A stretch of DNA of 62,502 nucleotides from Oscillospiraceae bacterium (GTDB lineage Bacteria; Bacillota; Clostridia; Oscillospirales; Ruminococcaceae), in contig WRLG01000019.1 of NCBI GenBank assembly GCA_009777725.1, positions 1 to 62,502 on the forward strand. Direction: 5' to 3'. How positions within the stretch are numbered: position 1 is the stretch's first letter; every line of letters begins with the position of its first letter. The notes beneath the pieces are model-generated. The model searched no databases and had not been told where the DNA came from. It saw only the letters and a list, made by a program, of their open reading frames with translations. Shown piece by piece: positions 32,073 through 39,601 of the stretch. Both the position numbers and the translations under genes were made by a program.

Positions 32073-32960
32073 ATGAACAAACGAAATGTTTTAAAAGCAA
32101 AGCTGGATATAATATTCAAAAAGCTTTTTACGGAAAACATAGGGCTTCTTATAGACTTGCTTTCAAGTCTGCTTGAAATACCGATTGAGTCTATAAAAAA
32201 TGTTAATATCAAAAATTCGGAGATTTTGCCCGACAGCATAGAGGGAAAATTTGTCAAAATGGACATAAACATGGAGGTTGACGGCAAACTGATTAATATC
32301 GAAATGCAATACGGCAAAGATTATAATTACAGGGAGCGAACCCTGTTTTACTGGTCAAAACTTTACAGCGGTGAGCTCAAAAGCGGCGAGGGTTTTGAGG
32401 ATTTAAAACAAAGCATTTGTATTAATATAGTAAATTTCCCGATTTTTGACTGCAGGGAGTATCATTCGCATTTTACGGTTATGGAGAAAAACAGGCATGA
32501 AGTTTTAACGGACAAATGTGCTATACACTTTTTTGAGCTTGGCAAAATCAGCAAAAATGCGAATAAGCATAATAAAAAAGAGCTTTGGCTTCAGCTAATC
32601 GATGCCGAAACAGAGGAGGAATTTGAGATGTTAAACCAATCGGGCATCGCTCCTATTCAAGAAGCGGTTTATGTCATATATCAAATGAGCGAAGATGAAA
32701 AAATCCAAGAAGCCGCCCGAATGAGAGAAAAAGCTTTGCATATTGAAGTCACTAATATGCGTGGCGCAAGGCAAGAAGGGTTGCAGGAGGGTATTCAAAA
32801 GGGTATTCAAAAGGGTAGGCAAGAGGGTAGGCAAGAGGGTAGGCAAGAGGGTATAACCGAAACTGCCTTAAAAATGCTCAAAAAGGGGTTTGCGCTTCAA
32901 GACGTTAAAGAAATCACGGGGCTTACGGGCGAGGATTTAGAGGATTTAATTGTTAACTGA
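32073..32960 (+). CDS. Rpn-type PD-(D/E)XK nuclease/transposase-like protein, copy 3
   Basis: 295 residues. The first 230 residues are close to copies 1 and 2, with the same active-site block. The tail differs: a tract of Gly-x-Gln repeats encoded by a 12-bp tandem repeat, then an unrelated end (TALKMLKKGFALQDVKEITG). The start at 32073 has AGGAG seven bases upstream. It stands 11 bp before rimI, co-directional, so again it is placed inside a housekeeping gene run. Confidence 0.85.
   Translation: MNKRNVLKAKLDIIFKKLFTENIGLLIDLLSSLLEIPIESIKNVNIKNSEILPDSIEGKFVKMDINMEVDGKLINIEMQYGKDYNYRERTLFYWSKLYSGELKSGEGFEDLKQSICINIVNFPIFDCREYHSHFTVMEKNRHEVLTDKCAIHFFELGKISKNANKHNKKELWLQLIDAETEEEFEMLNQSGIAPIQEAVYVIYQMSEDEKIQEAARMREKALHIEVTNMRGARQEGLQEGIQKGIQKGRQEGRQEGRQEGITETALKMLKKGFALQDVKEITGLTGEDLEDLIVN
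32778..32849 (+). repeat. 12-bp in-frame tandem repeat in Rpn copy 3
   Basis: Six units: GGGTTGCAGGAG, two GGGTATTCAAAA and three GGGTAGGCAAGA, each encoding four residues of the Gly-x-Gln tract. Identical neighbouring units suggest recent slippage, so unit number is likely to vary between strains. Confidence 0.9.
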
Positions 32961-32971
32961 CGGGGTCAATT

Positions 32972-33415
32972 ATGCTAATTTTTAATATAGAAAACATAAC
33001 CGCGCTTGATATACCTGTTTTGGCGGAGATTGAGCGTGAAGAGAGTATGCTTTGCGGGTGGAGCGAAAATTCTTTGTTAAGTGAGCTTAAAAAGGAAAAC
33101 GCTATCATGCTCAAAGCAACGGATGGCGGCGTGATTTGCGGGTTTATTACTGCCGAAAAGGTGTTAGATGAGGTCAATATAAACAATGTCGCCGTTAACG
33201 CGCAATTCAGAAGAAACGGTGTTGCTACTGCTTTGCTCAAAGAACTGGAGGCGCAAACCCCCGATGTTAAATTTTACCTGCTTGAAGTAAGGGAAAGCAA
33301 TGCGCCCGCCATTTCGCTTTACACTTCGCTGGGGTTTGAAATTGCGGGGAAACGCAAAAATTTTTATTATAATCCTCCCGAAGATGCACTGATTATGATT
33401 AAGGGTTACTGGTAA
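32972..33415 (+). CDS. rimI: Ribosomal-protein-alanine N-acetyltransferase-like GNAT
   Basis: 147 residues with GNAT motifs: VNNVAVNAQFRRNGVATALL (acetyl-CoA pyrophosphate loop RRNGVA) and FYLLEVRESNAPAISLYTSL with GFEIAGKRKNFYYNP, typical of RimI. RimI acetylates the N-terminus of ribosomal protein S18. Position directly before tsaD is the usual Firmicute order. Confidence 0.93.
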   Translation: MLIFNIENITALDIPVLAEIEREESMLCGWSENSLLSELKKENAIMLKATDGGVICGFITAEKVLDEVNINNVAVNAQFRRNGVATALLKELEAQTPDVKFYLLEVRESNAPAISLYTSLGFEIAGKRKNFYYNPPEDALIMIKGYW

Positions 33416-33427
33416 GGAGATGGGATT

Positions 33428-34435
33428 TTGAAAATACTTGCTATAGAAACTTCTTGCGATGAAACGGCGGCGGCTGTTGTCGAAAACAGCAGGCGCGCGC
33501 TTTCAAACGTAGTTGCTTCTCAGGCGGAGGAGCATGGGAAATTCGGCGGGGTCGTTCCCGAAATTGCTTCAAGGCGGCATAGCGAAAATATACTTGCCGT
33601 TGTAAAAAAAGCATTGCTTGACGCGGAATGTGCGCTTGATTCTATTGACGCTTTCGCCGTTACATACGCGCCCGGCTTGGTCGGCGCGCTGTTAGTCGGC
33701 GTAAGCTTTGCTAAGGGGCTTGCAATGGCGGCGGGCAAGCCGCTTATCCCCGTTCATCATATAGCAGGGCATATTGCGGCTAATTATTTAACAGAAAATC
33801 CGATTAAACCGCCTTTTCTCTGCCTTGTGGCAAGCGGGGGTCATTCTCATATTATTGAGGTATCGGATTATACTTCTTTTAATATAATCGGGCGGACAAG
33901 CGATGATGCGGCGGGGGAATCGTTTGATAAAACAGCCCGCGTTCTGGGGTTTCCTTACCCCGGCGGGGTTCATGTAGACAAGGCGGCGCAATTGGGCGAC
34001 CCGACTGCCTTTAAGCTCCCCTATCCCAAATCCCCCACGGGCGAATATGATTTTTCTTTTTCGGGGCTTAAAACAGCGGTTGTCAACATCGTTCACAATG
34101 CGGAGCAAAAAGGTGTTGAAATAAATAAAAACGACATGGCGGCTTCTTTTCAGAAAACCATATCGGAAATTCTTGTAAGTAAAACTATATCCGCCGCGAA
34201 AGCGTTTGGGTTTACCTCTATAGCGGCGGCGGGCGGGGTTGCGGCTAATTCGTCCGTCCGCAGGCTTTTGAGTGAGGAATGTGAAAAAAACGGCTTTTCT
34301 CTGCATATACCGCCCATAACGCTGTGCGGAGATAATGCCGCTATGGTCGGCGCGCAGGCTTATCACGATTATATCTCGGGAAAAATCGCAGATGAAAGCT
34401 TAAACGCCTCGGCTACCTTGGGGATTAATAAATGA
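33428..34435 (+). CDS. tsaD: tRNA N6-adenosine threonylcarbamoyltransferase
   Basis: 335 residues, family length. TsaD (with TsaB and TsaE) makes t6A37 on ANN-decoding tRNAs. Signatures: IETSCDETAAAVV, GGVVPEIASRRHSEN, HHIAGHIAANYL (iron ligands HxxxH), LVASGGHSHI, and AAGGVAANSSVRR. It starts with TTG (GGAG eight bases upstream). It overlaps the longest mnmA frame by 4 bp. Confidence 0.97.
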   Translation: MKILAIETSCDETAAAVVENSRRALSNVVASQAEEHGKFGGVVPEIASRRHSENILAVVKKALLDAECALDSIDAFAVTYAPGLVGALLVGVSFAKGLAMAAGKPLIPVHHIAGHIAANYLTENPIKPPFLCLVASGGHSHIIEVSDYTSFNIIGRTSDDAAGESFDKTARVLGFPYPGGVHVDKAAQLGDPTAFKLPYPKSPTGEYDFSFSGLKTAVVNIVHNAEQKGVEINKNDMAASFQKTISEILVSKTISAAKAFGFTSIAAAGGVAANSSVRRLLSEECEKNGFSLHIPPITLCGDNAAMVGAQAYHDYISGKIADESLNASATLGINK

Positions 34436-34446
34436 TGGGGGTTAGC

Positions 34447-35556
34447 ATGAAATCAAGCAATGAAAAAAACGCTTCAGCAGTAGACTTAAAGCGCGCGCTG
34501 ATAGCGATGAGCGGCGGTGTGGACAGTTCCGTTGCGGCTTATTTAAGCAAGCAGATGGGGCTTGACTGCATCGGCGTAACGATGAAGCTTTTCGGCAACG
34601 AGGAGGTTGGCGCGGGATGCGACAAGTCCTGCTGTTCGCTTGGAGATGCGGAGGATGCAAGAAGTGTAGCGCATAAGCTGGATATGCTTTATTATGTTTT
34701 TAATTTTGCCGCAGATTTCAAAAGGGATGTAATAGAGCGGTTTGTAAGGGCGTATCAAAACGGTGAAACGCCTAATCCCTGCATTGACTGCAACCGATAT
34801 TTAAAGTTTGAAAAACTGCTTATGCGCGCTCGGAGCATGGATATTGACTACATCGCTACGGGTCATTACGCCGGAATTGATTACGATGCTCAAAAAGGGC
34901 GTTATATTTTGAAAAAAGCTGTTGACCTTGATAAGGACCAAAGCTACTTTTTATACGCAATGACGCAGGAGCAGTTAAAGCATACGCTGTTTCCTCTCGG
35001 AAAGCTTAGCAAATCCCAAGTGCGAGATATTGCCAAGGAGCAGGGGTTCATCAATGCAGGTAAGCGGGAAAGTCAGGATATATGCTTTGTGCGCGGAGGG
35101 AATTACGCTGATTTTATCCGCTCGCATATCGGCGGCGAAATCCCTAAGGGGCGTTTTAAGGACGTGAGCGGCAATGATTTGGGGGAGCATAAGGGGATTA
35201 TTTATTATACCGTAGGTCAGCGCAAGGGGCTGGGGCTTTCAATGCCGGCTCCGGCATATGTCTGCGAAATAAGAGCGGAGGACAACACGGTCGTCATAGG
35301 AGCAAAAGAGGATTTATACTCAAAAACATTGTTTGCGCGGGATATTAATTTGATAACAACGGATAAGCTTGACATGCCGTTAAAGGTCTGCGCCCGCGTA
35401 AGGTACAGGCAACGCGAACAACCCGCCACAGTATGGCAGCTTGACGAAGATACGCTGAGGATAGAATTTGACAGCCCTCAAAGAGCTGTCACGAAAGGGC
35501 AAGCAGTTGTCTTATACGATGGCGATATTGTTATCGGCGGCGGAACAATTAAATGA
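34447..35556 (+). CDS. mnmA: tRNA-specific 2-thiouridylase
   Basis: 369 residues. MnmA installs the 2-thio group on wobble U34 of tRNA Lys, Glu and Gln. Blocks: ALIAMSGGVDSSVAAYL (PP-loop SGGVDSS), catalytic Cys in NPCIDCNRYLKFEKLL, ATGHYAGIDY, LDKDQSYFLY, SQDICFV with the second Cys, and YTVGQRKGLG. The start at 34447 has GGGGG six bases upstream; a frame from 34432 overlaps tsaD without a site of its own. Confidence 0.97.
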   Translation: MKSSNEKNASAVDLKRALIAMSGGVDSSVAAYLSKQMGLDCIGVTMKLFGNEEVGAGCDKSCCSLGDAEDARSVAHKLDMLYYVFNFAADFKRDVIERFVRAYQNGETPNPCIDCNRYLKFEKLLMRARSMDIDYIATGHYAGIDYDAQKGRYILKKAVDLDKDQSYFLYAMTQEQLKHTLFPLGKLSKSQVRDIAKEQGFINAGKRESQDICFVRGGNYADFIRSHIGGEIPKGRFKDVSGNDLGEHKGIIYYTVGQRKGLGLSMPAPAYVCEIRAEDNTVVIGAKEDLYSKTLFARDINLITTDKLDMPLKVCARVRYRQREQPATVWQLDEDTLRIEFDSPQRAVTKGQAVVLYDGDIVIGGGTIK

Positions 35557-35570
35557 GGCTGTAAGGGCTT

Positions 35571-36905
35571 CTATTTAAGTTTACTTTCAGCTGAGTTTAT
35601 AAGGTTCATAAGCTCCTCAACTGTTTTATTGTTCTTTTTCTTTTTAGGAGGAGCAAGCGTTTCCTTAGGCACTACAGCCATCTCGGGGATGGTGCTGATT
35701 TTTGGGGGCAGGGGCTGAGCTTCGGGCTTAGGGGGCGGGATTTGCACTTTTTCCTCCGGCTCGCTCTTTTCGCTCTTTTCATAGAACGGCTGGGAATGAT
35801 TGTCAAAGCTCGTTTGCAAGGGGGCGTAGGATTCTGCTTGAATGTCCAAAATTTTATCGGGTATCACATTGCTTAAATGCGGGGTAAAGACTATGCGTTC
35901 CTCCCCCGGCGCGCTTTGAGTGCTCTTTGATGGTGAAAAGCTGTCAAAAAACTCGTCAACCTTAGATTTTGAGGCTGTAGCTTCAATTTTTGTGGGCTTA
36001 TTTAAATATAGCTCGTCAAGTTTTGCCTCCGCATTTGATGAAGCGGGCACGGAGGTTTTTTTCGGCAGCCTGTCGTAAGTGAACAAGGGCTCTGCCGGAG
36101 CGGTATTTTTTTTCGGTGGCGCGGCGGAATACTCCGCTCTGCCTTGCGGAGTTATGTTCATCGAGAGCTCGGGCTTTTTTTCCTTGGTTCTGAACATTCT
36201 GAATTCATCGGTGGTTTCGGATTCATAATAAGAGGGGGAGAGGGCTGTAAATTTATCCGTAACGTCCTCAATAAATTTAGGCGCGGTAAACGTAACGGGG
36301 GATTCCTCCTTTTTTGAATCGCGCGATACAATAATTTCGTCAATATCCCCAAGCGAGGATGCCTCCGCTTCAAGTTTCCTTATATTGACAATACGCACCG
36401 CTTGAAACAGCACGATTAAAAACAGCGGTACTACAACGGCAAGGATTATCCCCAGCGTTGAGGTGGCAAAATCAAGAAATTTCCCAAATGCCGTCATCTG
36501 CCAAACCGCTTTGGCAATTACATTTTCCTCATATACGCGAAAGGTATCGCTGGGCGGGGATGTGTCAAATTTTACGACATAGAAAAGCCTGCCGCTTTCG
36601 TCCGTATCAATCTGAACTACTCTGGTAAGGGTGGTATGTTCACCCAGCTTACAAAGAATTACGCTATGCTCGTTAATGCTTTCGATTTCGGATGCTTTCC
36701 CTACAATGACGGTATTTACCGGGATTAAGGGCACCATATTGACGGCGTTAGTTTTATAAAAGGTAAGCCCTAAAAACGGCGTTGCGCTGCCATCGCTCTT
36801 AATGAGCAGATTACAAGCCGCCATAAAGCCTATCATTAATATAAGCAATACGATTACAATCACTTCAAAAACCGAAACCCACGATACTTTTTTCTTACGG
36901 GGCAT
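35571..36905 (-). CDS. Signal-peptidase-like (S26B) membrane protein lacking the catalytic Ser, with proline-rich tail
   Basis: 444 residues. TM1 is at about 11-33 and TM2 at 149-172; between them is a domain with the layout of SipW-type signal peptidases. Where SGSMEP is expected the protein reads VNMVPLIPVNTVIV, so the nucleophilic Ser is replaced by Asn56; the later His region reads TLTRVVQID without the His. The remaining 270 residues are a Ser/Pro/Lys-rich, low-complexity cytoplasmic tail ending in a basic helix (KKKKNNKTVEELMNLINS). AGGAGG precedes the ATG. A pseudo-protease scaffold or membrane-organizing role is inferred. Confidence 0.7.
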   Translation of the reverse strand: MPRKKKVSWVSVFEVIVIVLLILMIGFMAACNLLIKSDGSATPFLGLTFYKTNAVNMVPLIPVNTVIVGKASEIESINEHSVILCKLGEHTTLTRVVQIDTDESGRLFYVVKFDTSPPSDTFRVYEENVIAKAVWQMTAFGKFLDFATSTLGIILAVVVPLFLIVLFQAVRIVNIRKLEAEASSLGDIDEIIVSRDSKKEESPVTFTAPKFIEDVTDKFTALSPSYYESETTDEFRMFRTKEKKPELSMNITPQGRAEYSAAPPKKNTAPAEPLFTYDRLPKKTSVPASSNAEAKLDELYLNKPTKIEATASKSKVDEFFDSFSPSKSTQSAPGEERIVFTPHLSNVIPDKILDIQAESYAPLQTSFDNHSQPFYEKSEKSEPEEKVQIPPPKPEAQPLPPKISTIPEMAVVPKETLAPPKKKKNNKTVEELMNLINSAESKLK

Positions 36906-37010
36906 ATTAACCTCCTAATATTATCCATAATAAAACCAGCTTCTTAAACTCGTATAATAACATTATAACATATTATTTTGCAAATTTCAAATAATTTTTA
37001 ATTTTTTTAC

Positions 37011-37039
37011 TTGACAATTTTTATATTTGGATATATAAT
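37011..37039 (+). promoter_or_regulatory. Consensus promoter before tRNA-Thr
   Basis: -35 TTGACA, 17-bp spacer, -10 TATAAT, both exact consensus; about 90 bp before the mature tRNA. Confidence 0.9.
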
Positions 37040-37132
37040 GTTATATAGTAATAAAAGCGGTATGCGGGGGTGCTTAAATTTTTCGGGTTTTAGGTAATAT
37101 ACAAATCGAAGCAAGCCTCCTAAGCTAAATTT

Positions 37133-37208
37133 GCTTGCGTAGCTCAGTCGGTAGAGCAGCGCATTCGTAATGCGCAGGTCGGGTGTTCGAGTCACCTCGC
37201 AAGCTCCA
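37133..37208 (+). tRNA. tRNA-Thr (CGT anticodon)
   Basis: Acceptor GCTTGCG pairs with CGCAAGC, followed by T and encoded CCA. D-arm GCTCAGTCGGTAGAGC, anticodon loop TTCGTAA (CGT, reading ACG) and T-arm GGGTGTTCGAGTCACC are all present; 76 nt. Confidence 0.96.
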
Positions 37209-37214
37209 GAGAAA

Positions 37215-37247
37215 GCCCCTGCAAACCTTAGTGTTTGCAGGGGCTTG
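37215..37247 (+). terminator. Strong hairpin after tRNA-Thr
   Basis: AGCCCCTGCAAAC and GTTTGCAGGGGCT form a 13-pair perfect stem with a six-base loop, right after the tRNA. The following bases TGTGTGGTTT are only modestly T-rich, so it is a probable but not classical intrinsic terminator. Confidence 0.65.
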
Positions 37248-37352
37248 TGTGGTTTAATTGTTGAAAGTCGGGAAAATATCGTCATCGTCACGAGTTCAGA
37301 TGATTGGACGGCGTTTTTTGCGACTTTAATTATTAATTTATCGGCGGAGCTT

Positions 37353-37691
37353 TTATTTTAGCACATTGTTATCCGCTATATGCTTTTTTGACGTGAGCAG
37401 TATATCTTTAAGCATGTATAACTGACTAGGTGAAAATCTGTCAATAATAGCAATTATCTCTTTTTTATCATCATTGCTTAGAGAAAAGGTTAAATCGTCC
37501 TGCATTAAGTATTCGGGGGAAGTTTTTAGTGTGTTGCACAGTAAGGCAAGCATTTCATAGCTTGGCATACGGCGAGACTTCTCGATACTTCTGATAACAG
37601 CACCCGAAGTATCGCAGAGTTCGCCTAATTTTTCTTGCGTAAGCCCGTTTTCAAGCCTTATAATTCTTAATCTATCGCCTAAACAGTTCAT
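37353..37691 (-). CDS. XRE-family helix-turn-helix regulator
   Basis: 112 residues. The N-terminal Cro/C1-type HTH is clear (LGDRLRIIRLENGLTQEKLG, IEKSRRMPSYEMLALLCNTL); the C-terminal half is helical and without known ligand motif. GGAGG precedes the ATG. It is divergent from the secreted Ser-rich protein, and the shared intergenic region holds repeated AGTTAC boxes, so it probably regulates itself and perhaps its neighbour. Confidence 0.88.
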   Translation of the reverse strand: MNCLGDRLRIIRLENGLTQEKLGELCDTSGAVIRSIEKSRRMPSYEMLALLCNTLKTSPEYLMQDDLTFSLSNDDKKEIIAIIDRFSPSQLYMLKDILLTSKKHIADNNVLK

Positions 37692-37766
37692 ATTTTCCTC
37701 CCCAACGTAACTTTAAGACACTATACTAAGTATAAATTGTTTAGAGGGTAATGAAAAGATAGTTAA

Positions 37767-37793
37767 AGTTACTATATAGTTACTATTAGTTAC
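37767..37793. promoter_or_regulatory. Three AGTTAC direct repeats spaced one helical turn apart
   Basis: AGTTAC occurs at 37767, 37778 and 37788 (steps of 11 and 10 bp), with an inverted copy (GTAACT) at 37707 just upstream of the XRE gene. This is a candidate operator for the XRE protein. Confidence 0.55.
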
Positions 37794-37823
37794 GGTAGAT
37801 TTCTACAAACTTTGGTAAAATGC

Positions 37824-37852
37824 TTGACAAAGGCGAAAAGATATGTTATATT
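37824..37852 (+). promoter_or_regulatory. Promoter of the secreted Ser-rich protein gene
   Basis: -35 TTGACA, 17-bp spacer, -10 TATATT, about 30 bp before the ATG at 37884 and 30 bp after the AGTTAC repeats. Confidence 0.85.
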
Positions 37853-37883
37853 TAGAAAAAGTAATAAAAAAGGAGAATTATCT

Positions 37884-38675
37884 ATGAAAAAATCGAACAA
37901 ATCCCGCGTGTTTGCGGCTTTAATGAGCTTGGCAATGGTATTTACCGCTGTTCCAATGTTTGATGTGACGGTTATTGCACAAGAATCTGCTATATCCGCC
38001 AGTCCCAAAATTACTTACTCTAACGAAAATGTAACGCCTGCTGAAATCAGCGAAGCAACGGAAACAATTACAGCAGATACTCTCTCGGACGGTAAGATTG
38101 TCGCAAGAATGTATATCGACCCGACAAAATTCAAAAATTCAAAAGCTACAATCAAAACTCCGATAACCCTATATAATACGACGGAAAATACAGCTATACA
38201 GAAAGCCTTCTATAAGGCATTCAAGCAAACACCTATACAGGTAACCTTTGCCGCTCAAACAAAACTTTCCGCAAATGTTGATATAGCCGTTAAAGTTGAT
38301 ACGTCTAAACTCAATACAAAAACTTTGATGTTCTATACGTATGATACGGAAACTAACGAGGTCTCAGAGATTAACACAAAGTATAGCATTGACGAGAGTG
38401 GTTATCTGCATTTCACCACGTCAAGCCTTTATAATATTCTTATCACGGATACCGCCCTTTTTAAAAGTCAGAATACTTCCAGTAGTTCAAATTCATCCAG
38501 TTCAAGCTCAAGTTCTTCTAGTTCGAGTTCTTCCGGTTCGAGTTCTTCAAGTTCAAGCTCTTCCGGCTCAAGTTCCTCCGGTTCAACTTCTCCACGTCCC
38601 ACTCACTATACCGCACGCTACGGACCAAGAGGTGGTGCGATATGTTGGTGCGGAAGATATATGTCGCAACATTAA
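37884..38675 (+). CDS. Secreted protein with Ser-rich linker and Cys-containing tail
   Basis: 263 residues. The start at 37884 has AGGAG upstream; the longer frame begins before the promoter. A signal peptide (MKKSNKSRVFAALMSLAMVF, cleavage near ..VIAQES) is followed by a domain of about 170 residues with beta-type sequence (VTFAAQTKLSANVDIAVKV, TLMFYTYDTETNEVSEIN), then about 45 nearly pure Ser/Gly residues, and a short end with CWC. The Ser tract probably acts as a flexible spacer holding the tail away from the cell. I do not recognise the domain. Confidence 0.75.
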   Translation: MKKSNKSRVFAALMSLAMVFTAVPMFDVTVIAQESAISASPKITYSNENVTPAEISEATETITADTLSDGKIVARMYIDPTKFKNSKATIKTPITLYNTTENTAIQKAFYKAFKQTPIQVTFAAQTKLSANVDIAVKVDTSKLNTKTLMFYTYDTETNEVSEINTKYSIDESGYLHFTTSSLYNILITDTALFKSQNTSSSSNSSSSSSSSSSSSSSGSSSSSSSSSGSSSSGSTSPRPTHYTARYGPRGGAICWCGRYMSQH

Positions 38676-38693
38676 AATATTTTTCAAACCCCC

Positions 38694-38722
38694 TTGACAA
38701 ATCGGATTTTACGGTATATAAT
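38694..38722 (+). promoter_or_regulatory. Consensus promoter before a structured leader
   Basis: -35 TTGACA, 17-bp spacer, -10 TATAAT, both exact consensus. Transcript expected from about 38729, reading into the leader and the broken frame at 38809. Confidence 0.85.
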
Positions 38723-38734
38723 ATATATAACAGT

Positions 38735-38783
38735 ACCCGACACGCCTCTTGTCTTTTCGGAGATAATGCGGACCACGTCGGGT
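38735..38783 (+). other. Leader RNA closed by a 7-bp stem
   Basis: ACCCGAC (38735-38741) pairs perfectly with GTCGGGT (38777-38783), enclosing 35 nt that includes TTTTCGGAGATAATGCGG. It starts within a few bases of the predicted transcription start. It does not match a riboswitch class that I can recall. Confidence 0.4.
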
Positions 38784-38808
38784 CGCTTAATTTAAGGGGA
38801 TTTCTAAA

Positions 38809-38971
38809 ATGCAGGTTTTAAAGCAGCAACAGCCCTCAATGAGCATTGACAAGATATTGAGATTAAACTGCGTTGTCGGTTTGCCAATTATTTTTGTGAT
38901 AAATACGATGTTTTAGGCTATGAGGACATAAACAATTTTGATGTTTCTCCTGATATATTCCGAACTTTTTA
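38809..38971 (+). pseudogene. Small gene broken by a frameshift and an IS1-type insertion
   Basis: ATG at 38809 with AAGGGG nine bases upstream gives MQVLKQQQPSMSIDKILRLN and stops at 38916. In the frame that opens near codon 22 the reading continues CRFANYFCDKYDVLGYEDIN, NFDVSPDIFRTFYG, exactly up to the left end of the IS1-like element. The joined sequence is plausible as one protein, so I infer one indel plus an insertion. Function unknown. Confidence 0.5.
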
Positions 38972-39388
38972 CGGGAGTGTTGACAAAACAATTATAATGT
39001 GATATAATATCAATGCGATTGCCAATTTCAGCCGAATCGCAGTAAAGGAAAACCTGAAAACGTGAAGAGATTGGCGATTTTGCTGTATATGTGCGGTTTG
39101 TCGATGAGGACGATTGCGAAAATCGTCAAAACCGACCTTCACGCTGTGTGTCGCTGGATTAGAAGTTTTGCGGAGAGCAACTATAAAAAACCAACGCCGA
39201 AATCAAGTGAAGTTGTGGTAGAACTTGACGAAATTTTGCGCGGTTTCGCCGTAAAACTTGCGTTGTTTCCCGCTCCATAGAAATGGTGGATTTGACTGTC
39301 GGGCTTTATGCAAATTTTCATGTCAATTTTGATATTAATATTGATTATTTTATGAATGATGTGATTATTTTGTCAACACTCCCTAATT
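38972..39388 (+). mobile_element. Internally deleted IS1-family element
   Basis: Ends are inverted repeats GGGAGTGTTGACAAAA and TTTTGTCAACACTCCC. Inside, one frame reads YQCDCQFQPNRSKGKPENVK, RLAILLYMCGLSMRTIAKIV, then VVELDE, the N-terminal part of an IS1-type transposase. After a frame change comes RFRRKTCVVSRSIEMVDLTV, GLYANFHVN, the C-terminal end. The DDE core between them is gone, as is the extreme N-terminus. A promoter (TTGACA, 17 bp, TATAAT at 38980-39008) lies in the left end. No target duplication was evident. Confidence 0.75.
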
Positions 39389-39414
39389 TTGTTGTCGGCG
39401 ACGAGCGAACAAAC

Positions 39415-39576
39415 GAGAATATACAAGCGTTGAAGGCGTTAGTTGTGATGATTTATTCGTTTAATCGTCGCACAGGGAAAACTATCGCATGGGTACTCGA
39501 CGGTCGTGATACTGCTAGAAGGATTTACAAATTTTGTCTTGACAATTCGGTTCTGCGGTGGTATAATAAGTTATAA
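39415..39576 (+). pseudogene. IS1 transposase middle fragment
   Basis: The frame reads ENIQALKALVVMIYSFNRRT, GKTIAWVLDGRDTARRIYKF, the central catalytic region of an IS1-type InsB, just the part missing from the neighbouring element. It lies outside that element's right inverted repeat, so it comes from a second insertion or a rearranged original. Its end overlaps the pepF promoter. Confidence 0.65.
39539..39567 (+). promoter_or_regulatory. Promoter of the secreted M3 peptidase gene
   Basis: -35 TTGACA, 17-bp spacer, -10 TATAAT, both exact. It is located within the IS1 transposase fragment and about 35 bp before the ATG at 39602. Confidence 0.88.
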
Positions 39577-39601
39577 TTAAAATTTAATCGGAGGTAATTC
39601 A

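Noticed and set aside
32778-32849. Short tandem repeats as a CRISPR array
   Set aside because: Units are 12 bp, contiguous, without spacers and in frame within a gene.
37007-37291. Minus-strand 94-codon frame with CEVTRTPDLRITNALLYRLSY
   Set aside because: It is the antisense of tRNA-Thr, a well-known spurious annotation; no ribosome site.
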